From HyVt-105 sp049975425 (GTDB lineage: Bacteria; Bacteroidota; Bacteroidia; Bacteroidales; VadinHA17): DNA of 64,000 nucleotides. The notes beneath the pieces were generated by a model. That model saw only the letters and a program-made list of their open reading frames with translations. It was not told where the DNA came from and searched no databases. Shown here in pieces: positions 16,596-26,600 of the stretch. Where the stretch lies: contig JBNGDI010000003.1 in assembly GCA_049975425.1 (NCBI GenBank), positions 65,737 to 129,736 of the forward strand, in the 5' to 3' direction. Numbering within the stretch: the stretch's first letter is position 1; the number at the start of each line of letters is the position of its first letter. A program made the position numbers and the translations under genes.

Positions 16596-17341
16596 AAGTC
16601 CCTCCATCCCCCGCCCCCCATATCAGGGTATTTCACGATCCTGAAGAAACGGCCGGCCAGCTGGCCGGATTTCTGCTGGCTCTGATAGGAAAAAGGCTTT
16701 CAGAAAGTGAAAATTTCTATATGGCCGTATCGGGAGGCAGTACACCACTCCTGTTCTTCCGCCGCCTGGCCCATGCAGGCGGTCGAATCCCCTGGAACCG
16801 CATCCACCTGTTCTGGGCTGACGAACGATGCGTACCCCCTGATCACCCCGAAAGCAATTTCGGGCAGGCGCAGCGGATCTGGCTGCAAAAGATCACCATG
16901 CCGCAGGAGAACATCCACCGGATGCGCGGAGAAGATGATCCTGTAACTGAAGCACAGAGGTACGGCAGTGAAATCGAAAAAATTCTGCCCAAAAAAAAAA
17001 GCATACCGGTGATCGATGCTGTTTTGCTGGGTCTGGGAAGCGACGGTCATACGGCCTCTCTCTTCCCCGGGGACGATGATTCCCTGGGTTCAGAAAAAAA
17101 CTGCCTGTCCGTACGTCACCCCCAAACCGGTCAGATCAGGATCACGCTGACCCCCCGCATCATCAACCGCTCGAAAATTGTTTGTTTTCTGGTTACCGGA
17201 AAGGATAAAGCAGCACCTGTTCAGTTCATTCTTGAAAACACACCTGAATCGGAAAAATTTCCGGGATCGTATATCCGGCCGGAAGAGGGGGAACTGTACT
17301 GGTTCCTCGATGCCGGTGCCGGCGGCTGGCTTCCGGCATGA
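16592..17341 (+). CDS. pgl: 6-phosphogluconolactonase
   Basis: Hydrolyses 6-phosphogluconolactone. 249 residues of the DevB/SOL family: AVSGGSTPLLFFRRL, FWADERCVPPDHPESNF and LLGLGSDGHTASLFPG are all conserved family signatures. Its ATG overlaps the zwf stop as ATGA, so the pair is translationally coupled and the toxic lactone is removed by a co-made enzyme. Confidence 0.95.
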   Translation: MKVPPSPAPHIRVFHDPEETAGQLAGFLLALIGKRLSESENFYMAVSGGSTPLLFFRRLAHAGGRIPWNRIHLFWADERCVPPDHPESNFGQAQRIWLQKITMPQENIHRMRGEDDPVTEAQRYGSEIEKILPKKKSIPVIDAVLLGLGSDGHTASLFPGDDDSLGSEKNCLSVRHPQTGQIRITLTPRIINRSKIVCFLVTGKDKAAPVQFILENTPESEKFPGSYIRPEEGELYWFLDAGAGGWLPA

Positions 17342-17362
17342 AACGGAAGGCGTTTCAGCTAT

Positions 17363-18217
17363 TCAAACCGAACCCAGAATTCCTCTGATCCGTTCTTCAC
17401 TGTCGAGACCCGAAATACCCCATATCCGGTTACCTTTCAGGCGCAATCCAACCAGCCCGTTGTAAGGATCACTCATCATATGATATTCCCCTTCCCGGAA
17501 TCCGGCTTTCGTGAAACGGTAATACGCTTCCAGTATCTCCCCGCATTCTCCCTGATTTTCTTTCTCCAGCAGAAAAAGGGTGAACCTTTTATCGCCTTCC
17601 TCATACTGAACTGCAAAAACACCGGAAAGGAATTCATGGCCTATGAAATTCTGAGAAACGAAGGTTTCTGTCCGGGGTAACCTGTTTTCAGAAGGAAACA
17701 GGCTCAGGGCTGCAGGAAGGGATGGTTCCGGATCGATGTTGACGGCCACTTTTCGGGCAATTTCCTGAATAAACCGTTTGGTTTCCGCCCCCTCGTCATG
17801 ACTCATGATTTTCACATAGAACCGGTCAGCCACGAAGTTCAGGGTACTTCCCTCCTGGTACCCTTCCGCACCCACATCAACAAAATGGAAATCGGGATAC
17901 CTTTCCTGGCTGTATATTCCGTAAGCATGCAACGGCGTGGAATGCCGGTATAGTTCCACCCTCACCGGGGCACCTCCGCCTCGGGAATACTCGGCAATAT
18001 GCAGATCGACAAAATCATAGCTGAGATAGGCATCGGCTCCCCCGTTGATATAATCCCACAGATTACCGGGATGGTACACAGGATAATCGAAGGCGATATC
18101 ATATCCGTCCACCTCAGGAAAAATGCCTTCCACACCGGTTTCCTGAGCCCCTGCCGGATTCCCGATCCACAGGAGGATACATCCGATATACACAATTGTT
18201 TGTTTCATCATTTTCAT
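17363..18217 (-). CDS. secreted DUF6599-like protein
   Basis: About 284 residues from the ATG at 18217, beginning MKMMKQTIVYIGCILLWIG, a signal peptide cleaved near GAQET. The segment NLWDYINGGADAYLSYDF matches the 'YINGGA' core of the DUF6599 family. The protein then alternates beta-rich segments such as VRVELYRHSTPLHAYGIY and FYVKIMSHDEGAE. Molecular function unknown. It starts five bases after the Tat-exported aldo/keto reductase gene and is probably its operon partner, so a role in an exported redox process is possible but unproven. A longer frame upstream would overlap the reductase by about 105 bases and lacks the signal peptide position. Confidence 0.75.
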   Translation of the reverse strand: MKMMKQTIVYIGCILLWIGNPAGAQETGVEGIFPEVDGYDIAFDYPVYHPGNLWDYINGGADAYLSYDFVDLHIAEYSRGGGAPVRVELYRHSTPLHAYGIYSQERYPDFHFVDVGAEGYQEGSTLNFVADRFYVKIMSHDEGAETKRFIQEIARKVAVNIDPEPSLPAALSLFPSENRLPRTETFVSQNFIGHEFLSGVFAVQYEEGDKRFTLFLLEKENQGECGEILEAYYRFTKAGFREGEYHMMSDPYNGLVGLRLKGNRIWGISGLDSEERIRGILGSV

Positions 18218-18222
18218 AGAAA

Positions 18223-19407
18223 TTAAGCAATAAATAGATCTGCAGGAACATCTTTCCATCTGGCCACCCTGCTTATCCTCTCCGCCACCTGATATCCCCT
18301 GCGGCATGTCACCGTGCATTCGGCACAATCGCTGCAGGGTTCGGAAGGCAAACCAAGCGAGTTGATCAGTTCTGTGGCTTCAGCGTAGGCACGGTACCCG
18401 TAGGTATACATATAACCCCGCATCAGATCGGGAATGGAAAGCCCTTTGCTGCACTGGCCCAGGCAATCGTTGCAGCCGAGGCAAAAAAGCGATGCCTCAT
18501 GCTGAGCCAGGCGCAGATCTTTCAACTCATCGTCCGACAGGTGAAGATCCTCCATTACCGAGAACGATTCCTCCAGTTCATTGAAACTGGTATATCCGGG
18601 GATGGACGTATGAATATTGGGATTGAGCAACGCCCATTTCAGAGCGGCTTTCACATTGATGGGCCGGGTGCGGTCGTTATCGAAAAAAGCACCTGCCATC
18701 GTTTTCATGGCGATCAGACCGATGCCTGCTGCTGCTGCTTTTTCCAGTGCATTGTTCATCTCTTTCCAGTCGGCCATCTGAAAATTATACGAAGTAAGGA
18801 CCACATCGTAAAAACCGCTTTCAGCCGCTTCATCAATCACCTCGGGCATGTTCTGGTGGGTTGAAAAGCCAATGAAACGGGCTTTCCCTTCTTTTTTGAT
18901 CTGTTCAAGTTTTTTCAGCAGGGGTTCAAAAGTAACTGACTGCCTGCTCGACAGTCCGTGCACGTACAGAATGTCCACATAATCCATCCGCAGCCTCTCC
19001 AGGCTGATGTGGAACATCCGTTCAAATTCCTCCGTATCGGTGTCTGAAGTTAAATCGCCGGTCTGACGGTCCTTTCCTGTCGGACCCACCTTGGTGCCCA
19101 CAATGAACGAATCTCGCGGATAATCCTTGAACACCTCCCCCAGCATTCTTTCGTTATTGCCCCGCTGGTAGCCGTGGGCCGTGTCAAACAGCGTCACGCC
19201 TTTTTCCATGGCGGCACGTACCAGGTTCGGATTATCAGCACGCATTACCCCCATGCTCACCACCGGAATCTGCAGACCGGTCCGTCCCAGGGTCCGGTAA
19301 ACCAGTTTGCTTTCCGTCTGAGTCCCTGAAGAGGCCAGCGCCGTCTTTCCCATCATAACTCCGGAAACCCCCAGGGCTGCCGATTTAAAGAAATTCCTTC
19401 TATCCAT
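18223..19407 (-). CDS. Tat-exported aldo/keto reductase with C-terminal Fe-S domain
   Basis: 394 residues. The N-terminus MDRRNFFKSAALGVSG is a twin-arginine signal. An aldo/keto reductase barrel follows, with FDTAHGYQRGNNERMLG (catalytic Tyr region) and DYVDILYVHG. The C-terminus has eight cysteines in two clusters, CLGCNDCLGQC and CSDCAECTVTC, like a two-cluster ferredoxin. Proteins of this plan are common in Bacteroidota; the Fe-S part suggests electrons leave or enter through clusters rather than only NAD(P)H. Tat export implies folding and cofactor loading in the cytoplasm before transfer. Substrate unknown. Followed after five bases by a secreted DUF6599-like gene. Confidence 0.88.
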   Translation of the reverse strand: MDRRNFFKSAALGVSGVMMGKTALASSGTQTESKLVYRTLGRTGLQIPVVSMGVMRADNPNLVRAAMEKGVTLFDTAHGYQRGNNERMLGEVFKDYPRDSFIVGTKVGPTGKDRQTGDLTSDTDTEEFERMFHISLERLRMDYVDILYVHGLSSRQSVTFEPLLKKLEQIKKEGKARFIGFSTHQNMPEVIDEAAESGFYDVVLTSYNFQMADWKEMNNALEKAAAAGIGLIAMKTMAGAFFDNDRTRPINVKAALKWALLNPNIHTSIPGYTSFNELEESFSVMEDLHLSDDELKDLRLAQHEASLFCLGCNDCLGQCSKGLSIPDLMRGYMYTYGYRAYAEATELINSLGLPSEPCSDCAECTVTCRRGYQVAERISRVARWKDVPADLFIA

Positions 19408-19633
19408 GTTCTTATTTATTTATTTATCAACCTGCATATTATGGCGGAAATTTATATAAAAAACGTTTTCATCAGTTCAGAATTGCCCAATCATGTGTCT
19501 TTCTTTTTCTATCATGCTGTTTTAGTGTTATTTGCAGAATAATTTGAACTGGTTACAAATAATATTTCGTCTCCCCGTCACGAACAGTATTTCCTTCTAT
19601 CTTTCTATCTTTACCTGGAGAAAGGTTTTTTCT

Positions 19634-20014
19634 ATGGGAACAATCAAGCAGGAGCATTTTATCAAAGCCCCGGCAGAGGATATCTATAACGCCCTGGTCA
19701 ATCCGTTTGCCATTGAACTGTGGTCGGGTTATCCGGCCCGTATGTCGGAAGAAGAAGGCAGTGAGTTCGAGTTATGGGAGGGAGACATTACCGGCCGGAA
19801 TCTGAATTTTGAAAAAAACCGGATGATACAGCAGGAATGGTACTTCGGCGAACAGGAAAAATCATCGGTGGTAACCATCAGGCTGTATGAAGAAAAGAAA
19901 GGCACCCGCATCAGGCTGGAGCACACGCATGTGCCCAACAGTGAAATGGAAGAAATGGAAAAAGGCTGGAAGAGGTATTACTTTGGTGCCCTGAAACATT
20001 ATTTTGAGGAATAA
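19634..20014 (+). CDS. SRPBCC / AHSA1-like small ligand-binding protein
   Basis: 126 residues from the ATG at 19634; the frame extends 34 codons further but that part is hydrophobic and unconserved in appearance. The core, IKQEHFIKAPAEDIYNALVN through WYFGEQEKSSVVTIRL and TRIRLEHTHVP to the long C-terminal helix EKGWKRYYFGALKHYF, is the Bet v 1-like helix-grip fold of the Aha1/AHSA1 group. Such proteins bind hydrophobic ligands or regulate; no ligand can be named. Stands alone, tail to tail with the sensor phosphatase gene three bases away. Confidence 0.85.
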   Translation: MGTIKQEHFIKAPAEDIYNALVNPFAIELWSGYPARMSEEEGSEFELWEGDITGRNLNFEKNRMIQQEWYFGEQEKSSVVTIRLYEEKKGTRIRLEHTHVPNSEMEEMEKGWKRYYFGALKHYFEE

Positions 20015-20017
20015 TCC

Positions 20018-23000
20018 TTACACCCTGATCCCGATCATAATGATATCATCCACCTGATCCAGCGTTCCTTTCCATTCATGGAACGTACGGTCGATTACCC
20101 GGTACTGTTCATCCATTCCCTCATCCTGGATATCCAGCAGGAGCTGTTTCAGGTTCCTGGAAAGGAATTTTTTCCCTTCCGGCCCGCCGAACTGGTCAAC
20201 ATACCCGTCGGAAAAGATATAAAAGGAATATCCGGGTTGATAAGTAAGGGTATGGCAGGTAAAGGGTTTCTGTTCCTTGGCTGAGATCCCGATGGGCATT
20301 TTTTCAGCCCTGATCTGTTTCAGAATATACCGGTCGTTTTTCAGATCCCCGTTATTCTTCTCAAATCCTTTCACCTGTTCCGGCTTCCTTTTCTTTTCAC
20401 TCCCGGTAAGCGGCCTTACCATATAGAGCGGATTGTAAGCCCCGGCATACTTTACCTTTTGTTTCCCCTTGTCAAATACCAGCACCGCCACATCCATTCC
20501 GTCTTTTGTTTCGTTTTCCTTGCCCGTTTGTTTCAGGGAGCTCATCACCAGCTCTCTGAGCTGGTTCAGGATGCTGTCGGGTTCCAGAACATGAAAAATA
20601 TTCACAATCTCATTCAGGAAGGAAATACCCAGCATGCTCATGAAGGCTCCGGGCACTCCGTGACCTGTACAATCGGCGGCTACCACCACAATTTTTTCAT
20701 CCTTCTGTGATATCCAGTAGAAATCGCCGCTTACAATATCCCTGGGGATAAAATATATAAAGTGTTCGGGAAAATGCTCGGCCAGGATCCGTACCGATGG
20801 AAGCAACGCCTGCTGGATACGGCTGGCATAATGAATACTGTCGGTAATTTCCTCTTTCTGCTTCACCACTTCGGCCGTACGTTCCGCCACAATACCTTCC
20901 AGCCTGATCTTTTCCCTCACCAGCCGGCGGGCATTCAAACGCACAATCAGGGTAACCAGCAATACCGCCAGAACGATATATCCCAGAAAAGCCACCACGG
21001 TCTGGTACCAGGGCGGCTGAATCACAAAAGCAAATGAGGCAACCTCACTTTCATACCCGTATATGTTCCGGGCTTTTACCTCAAAAGTATAATGCCCCGG
21101 AGCCAGGTTATAGAAGGGGAAGCCTGTCACCCTGCTCCAGGCCGACCATTCGCTCTGCTGGGAACCCAGCAAACGGTAACTGTACTCTATCTTTTCAAAT
21201 TCTTCGAAAAACGGCGCCACCCATTCAATATCAAGATTCCGGAAACTGAAGGGGAAAACATATTTGAATTCCTCATTCTGTTCCGGTCCTACAATCCGCT
21301 CTCCTGTTTCACTGACACGGAAATTGGAACCGTAAAACACCACACTGTCCTGATTCACCCTTACCCTCCGTATCAGGGTATGGAAGGGCTGGGCATAATA
21401 TTGCTGTTCCGGGTGAAACTTCCTTGCCAGTTTTTCATCGAAAGAAAACAAACCATCAGACCGTCCGAACCACACCACACTGTCACGATCGGGATAGATA
21501 GCATCTACCCACCGGTCAAAACGGGCCAGTGACACACTATCAACATTCCAGCCCGGAGAATCATCCGATGGATTGATCTTCATCACTTTATGTATCCTTT
21601 CCTCGGCAGTCACCTGATACAGGAATACCCAGTAATTATTTTCCCTGTCGGCTTTAACACGGAAAACTCCGTACCGGCCGTTATGCATCGGTTCAGGGAA
21701 ACCGGTATCGGGCTCGAACACATCTTTTTCCCTGTTGAAGCGGTAAATCCCCTCCCGGGTAGCCAGCCTCCACCCATCACCATAGGAAAATATTTCGTTT
21801 TCTTTCATCATGGGCAGGCCGTCATCGGTTGTATAATGAACCAGCGTTGTATCACCGTTCTGAAAAGAATAATGATAAATCCCGTTCACATAGGTACCTG
21901 CCCACACCGAACCGTCGGGATCAAAAGCGATACTCCGCACTTCGTTCATGATCCCCTGCACCTTATGATACCACCACGCACCGTTCCGGTATTTGATCAC
22001 ATTGAGCCCTCCGTTGTCGCCAACCAGTAAATAATCAGGAAAATCGGGATCCACATGCAGACGGAAAGCGGGAATGATAGCGTCCTCATCCACCTTTCCC
22101 CTCACCTGCCGGTCAAACCATATCACCCGTTTTTCGTCGGTAATATCGTATATCCCACCAAGGGAACCCACCAGAAGATGTTCTTTGCCGTTGCCGGGAT
22201 TTTTCCACCGGGCAAAAGACCAGGCCTCATTGATGGGATCCCCTCCGTAAAGGACCGGAACCGGAAGTGATCCTTCCCTGATGGCATATACCCCGTTGAA
22301 CGTAGCCACATACAGCACTCCCCGGAACCGGATAATATCCATCACAAACCCTTTCAGGCCCGACAGTTCATCAAACTTTCTGACAGGAATGTGATAATCC
22401 ACCCGGGTTAGGCCTTCATTCATGGCCAGCCACAGAGGCGAGGCAAGTGTGTTATCCTCACAGGTATATGCCGAAATGATGGTATGATCCTGAAGTCCGT
22501 TTTCTCCGGTCAGGTGGTTCACCGCTTCCAGGTTTTCATCCAGTATGATGGCCCCGTTATAGAGTGTGGTAAAAGCATACCATCCTCCGGCAAGGGGCAC
22601 ACCGTGGTACAGGGTTCCCGATTTGAACAACTCGTTCACCGCCGGATCGATGAGATCCTTTCCAACCTCACCGGTTTGGAGATCAAAAGAATATAACCCG
22701 CTGGAACCTGTTCCCACCAATAACTGGCTATCCACCCACGGCAACAGAACAAAAATGTTTTTATGAATAAAGAAATCACCCCCCGGAACCGTAATGGCAG
22801 AATCTCCCTTCAGTTCAAGCAAACCCTTCACATAATTGCCGATGAATACCCGGCCGTTGATCCCGAAACTGAAATTGCTGGCATCAGGAAGCGATAGCAC
22901 GCGTACCGAATCATGATCGTATATGAACAATTTCTCGGCAGCACTGAAAAAAACCGAATCACCCTGGCAGAATGTTCTCCACACATGCTGGGCAAATCCC

Positions 23001-23377
23001 CGGTGGGAAGAATCGAGCTTCCCGATCAGGGAACGGTAGGTCATTCTTCCCAGTTCATCGGGTTCCAGGTATCCGAATTCTCCGATGGCTCCGACATAAA
23101 TCGTCCCCCGGTTGTCCCTGGCCAGTGATTTGACGGAAGAATTATTCGGAAGGCTGATCTTGTGCCACGTTTTCCCGTCATACTCGATCACCCCGTCATC
23201 GTTATTCCCCAGATAGATCACCCCCCGGTCGTCCTGCAAAACAGCCCAGTTTTGCTCCGCAGCGCTCATCATGGCCGGAGTGTAATTGGTTACCATGGGC
23301 AAACCGTTTCTGTTGATCTGCGACCGGACAGTAAAGAACGGACACAGCAGAACCATCAGAAGCAGAGTATGTTTCAT
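20018..23377 (-). CDS. propeller/Y_Y_Y sensor with SpoIIE-type PP2C phosphatase domain
   Basis: 1119 residues. A signal peptide (KHTLLLMVLLCPFFTVRSQ), then a periplasmic beta-propeller of the two-component-regulator type to about residue 720 (repeated motifs such as GVIYLGNNDDGVIEYDG and GSVWAGTYVNGIYHY), a Y_Y_Y domain (FEVKARNIYGYESE), one transmembrane helix near residue 795 (VVAFLGYIVLAVLLVTLIV), a coiled coil, and a cytoplasmic SpoIIE phosphatase (VVAADCTGHGVPGAFMSM near residue 905, FYIFSDGYVDQFGG, DDIIMIGI at the end). The metal-binding aspartates are present. It follows the architecture of hybrid two-component sensors but replaces the kinase with a serine/threonine phosphatase, the usual switch of an anti-sigma/anti-anti-sigma pair. 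No such partner genes lie nearby. Confidence 0.92.
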   Translation of the reverse strand: MKHTLLLMVLLCPFFTVRSQINRNGLPMVTNYTPAMMSAAEQNWAVLQDDRGVIYLGNNDDGVIEYDGKTWHKISLPNNSSVKSLARDNRGTIYVGAIGEFGYLEPDELGRMTYRSLIGKLDSSHRGFAQHVWRTFCQGDSVFFSAAEKLFIYDHDSVRVLSLPDASNFSFGINGRVFIGNYVKGLLELKGDSAITVPGGDFFIHKNIFVLLPWVDSQLLVGTGSSGLYSFDLQTGEVGKDLIDPAVNELFKSGTLYHGVPLAGGWYAFTTLYNGAIILDENLEAVNHLTGENGLQDHTIISAYTCEDNTLASPLWLAMNEGLTRVDYHIPVRKFDELSGLKGFVMDIIRFRGVLYVATFNGVYAIREGSLPVPVLYGGDPINEAWSFARWKNPGNGKEHLLVGSLGGIYDITDEKRVIWFDRQVRGKVDEDAIIPAFRLHVDPDFPDYLLVGDNGGLNVIKYRNGAWWYHKVQGIMNEVRSIAFDPDGSVWAGTYVNGIYHYSFQNGDTTLVHYTTDDGLPMMKENEIFSYGDGWRLATREGIYRFNREKDVFEPDTGFPEPMHNGRYGVFRVKADRENNYWVFLYQVTAEERIHKVMKINPSDDSPGWNVDSVSLARFDRWVDAIYPDRDSVVWFGRSDGLFSFDEKLARKFHPEQQYYAQPFHTLIRRVRVNQDSVVFYGSNFRVSETGERIVGPEQNEEFKYVFPFSFRNLDIEWVAPFFEEFEKIEYSYRLLGSQQSEWSAWSRVTGFPFYNLAPGHYTFEVKARNIYGYESEVASFAFVIQPPWYQTVVAFLGYIVLAVLLVTLIVRLNARRLVREKIRLEGIVAERTAEVVKQKEEITDSIHYASRIQQALLPSVRILAEHFPEHFIYFIPRDIVSGDFYWISQKDEKIVVVAADCTGHGVPGAFMSMLGISFLNEIVNIFHVLEPDSILNQLRELVMSSLKQTGKENETKDGMDVAVLVFDKGKQKVKYAGAYNPLYMVRPLTGSEKKRKPEQVKGFEKNNGDLKNDRYILKQIRAEKMPIGISAKEQKPFTCHTLTYQPGYSFYIFSDGYVDQFGGPEGKKFLSRNLKQLLLDIQDEGMDEQYRVIDRTFHEWKGTLDQVDDIIMIGIRV

Positions 23378-23413
23378 AGGAAAAACCCGATCGGATTACA
23401 TAAAATATGAAGT

Positions 23414-23445
23414 TAAATATACAATCAGAAATCTTATTAAAAAAG
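23414..23445 (-). promoter_or_regulatory. possible promoter of the sensor phosphatase gene
   Basis: On the minus strand TATATTTA (23421 to 23414), one mismatch from TAnnTTTG, with a T-run about 19 bases upstream. It lies some 40 bases before the ATG at 23377. Confidence 0.4.
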
Positions 23446-23604
23446 TATTTTCCTTTCTGATGTTTCGGCCAACAGGGGTTTCCCTCAGGATCAGCTGAAT
23501 CTGACCGGTGTTTTTCTTTCCCGTTCAGTCGAAAAATGCTTAATTTTCCCGGAGAAAACTCCCCAGGATTTTTTTCCGTATAATAAAAATCATATCTCTG
23601 CCGG

Positions 23605-26600
23605 GTGAATCCATGGTCTGAAAATATCAGCACACGAATACTGAGAATCTTCCTGTTCGTCTGGTCTGCTGCTGTAACATATCCGAACGACCTGCTTTCC
23701 CAGGTAGTTTCTGAAAAACATACCCTACGGCTTCTCTCATCCACCCCCGAAGCGTTAATCATAGAAAACCTTCCGGTCGAAATCGGCTTCAGTACCGTGG
23801 AAGCAGCCGGAAATCCCTTTACCCGGATCCGGATACCGGGTTACCTGCCCAATGACCGGCCGGGCAAACCCGAACTGCCTGTTGTTCGCGCTACGGTGGA
23901 GATACCGCAGGAAGCAGCGCTGGAGATCATAATACTGGCAAAAGACTCCCTGATCATCCCGCTAACGGAGAAAGGATACCCGCACCCCCTCTATCCATCA
24001 CAGCCCGGCATACGGAAAGACACCGGAAGATTGCACAGGCAGTTTCTTTTCGACAGCCTGGCATACGGGCAAAACCGTTTTGCGGGTGACAGCCTCATAA
24101 GGGTTGAACCCCTGGGCATTATGCGGGGAAGCCGGCTGGCAAGGGTAACGGTTTCGCCTTTTAAGTACCATGCGGTAAAGCATCTTCTGGTGTTTTATAC
24201 CCGGCTGGAATTTGCAATCCGCTTTATTCATCCCAATCACATACTGACCAGGAATAAAAAGAAAAAATATTATTCCCCCCTGTTCGAGCCCCTGCTGAAA
24301 AAATCACTGAATTATGAAGCTCCGGCCGTAAAAACGGAAGAACAGCCCGTGTCAGAAACCTACGTTATTCTGGCCGACAGTCTGTTCCGTGATGCCCTGG
24401 CCCCCCTGGTGGAATGGAAAACAAAAAAAGGGTTCAGGGTCATTGAAATGTACATCGGAAAACCGGAAACCGGCAACACGCCTGAAGAATTCAAAACCAG
24501 CCTCAGCCAGCTGTATCATAACCCGCCTGCAGGAACCGCCCCGCCGGGCTTCCTCCTTATTGTAGGCGATGTGGATCAGATCCCTTCCTCGGCCGGCACC
24601 GGTCATATAACCGACCTGTATTATGCCTGTTACGACGGCGAGGGAGATTACCTTCCCGAACTGTTTTACGGACGTTTTTCCGCCAATACTGTAGAGGAAC
24701 TTATACCCCAGGTTGAAAAAACCCTTGAATACGAGCAATATCTCTTCCCCGATCCTTCTTTTCTGGATGAAGCAGTCATGATCGCCGGAGTGGATAACAC
24801 TTACGCTTCCCTGCACGGAAACGGTCAGATCCGTTACGCTACAGATTATTACATCAACAGTGCCCATGGCATCACTTCCCATACATACCTGTATCCCGAA
24901 TCGGGTTCTGTATCGGAAGTCATCAAAACGCACCTCGGAAACGGCATAGGTTTTGTCAATTATACCGGGCACGGGCAGTACGACCGGTGGGAGAATCCCG
25001 TATTCAGTATATCCGATATCCCCTCTCTGACCAATGCACACCGCTACCCACTGATGATAGGGAACGGTTGCGCCACCAACCGCATGGAAAATTACGCCTG
25101 CCTGGGGGAAGCCCTTCTTCGTGCCCCGGAAAAAGGAGCCCTGGGGTACATCGGATGCAGCAACGATTCATACTGGGACGAGGACTATTACTGGGCTGTT
25201 GGGGTGGGTAACATTGTATCCCATCCCCTGTATGAAGAAACCGGCCCGGGTATGTACGACAAGGTTTTCCATGAAGGAAACGAATCGGAACACTCCTGGG
25301 CACCTGCACAGGGACAGATGGTATTTGCGGGGAATATGGCCGTTCTGGAAGGCAGTCCGCGCTACGCAAAATACTACTGGGAAATTTACCATCTCATGGG
25401 CGATCCATCCCTCATGCCGTATTTTTCCGTGCCCGAACCACTCACCGCCTCCTTTCATAACCAGGTGCCCGCCGGTACATCTTATCTTAACGTGCTGACC
25501 CTCCCCGGAGCGTATGCAGCCCTTTCGTCGGATACCCAACTGCTGGCAGCCACCCATACCGGAGAAGATGGTCTGGCTGTTCTGCGTTTCGAATCCCTTA
25601 CACAGACCGATACCCTGGATCTTGTGATCACGGCACAGAACCGCCAGCCTCTGTTTGATACCCTGATGGTCGTCGATCCAGATTCTGTCTTCCTGTCCCT
25701 GGAAACCTGGCATGTACATGATACATTCGGGAACAACGACGGAATGCTGAATCCGGGCGAAGAGTCAAGGCTTGGAATCACCCTTCGGAATCTCGGCACG
25801 GAAGAAGCCGCTCCGGTTCATCTCAGCCTGCATACACCCGACACCCTGATCAGCCTTATCGATTCACTGGATACGATACCTTCGCTGCCCGGCCAGACTT
25901 CCGTCACCCTGGATACCGCCTTCCGCTTCCAGGTGGCTGAAAAAGTCCCCGGCGAGCACCCCGTCCGCTTCAAACTGGTCACCACCGATCAGAATGAGCG
26001 GGTATTCGAACATTTCATCGACCTGGTGGTTCATACACCCGATCCGTTCATCGAAAGGATACTGATCAACGACTCCCTGCAGGGCAATCTGAACCGGCGG
26101 ATCGACCCCGGAGAAACTTTTGAATTAGAGGTGCAGGCGGGTAATCAGGGTCCCGGATCGCTCCAGCACCCTGTTTTAAGCATTCAACCGGGAAATGATA
26201 TCAGTCTTCTCAGTTCTGCAACAGTTTCTTTCGACAGTCTGGAGCCCGGCGAAACAGTTCATGCCTCTTTCCTGCTCGTGGCCGCAGCGGAATTGGAGCA
26301 GGGAAGTCTGGCCGAATTTTTAATTACCTGGGGATCTGAATACTACAGAACTGAATCCGGTCTCTCCCGGTATGCCGGGATCCCATACGAAGACTTTGAA
26401 ACGGGTGACCTGTTCCAGTTCTCCTGGCAAAACGATCCTGTTCATCCCTGGGAGCTGACTACCGAACAGCCCGGAGAAGGCCGTTTCTCACTGCAATCGG
26501 GAGCCATTACCCACGGCCAGTCATCCGGCATGGAACTGACCCTGTACTTCCCTGAAAATGATACCATCGTTTTCCTCCGCCGGATATCATCGGAATATCA

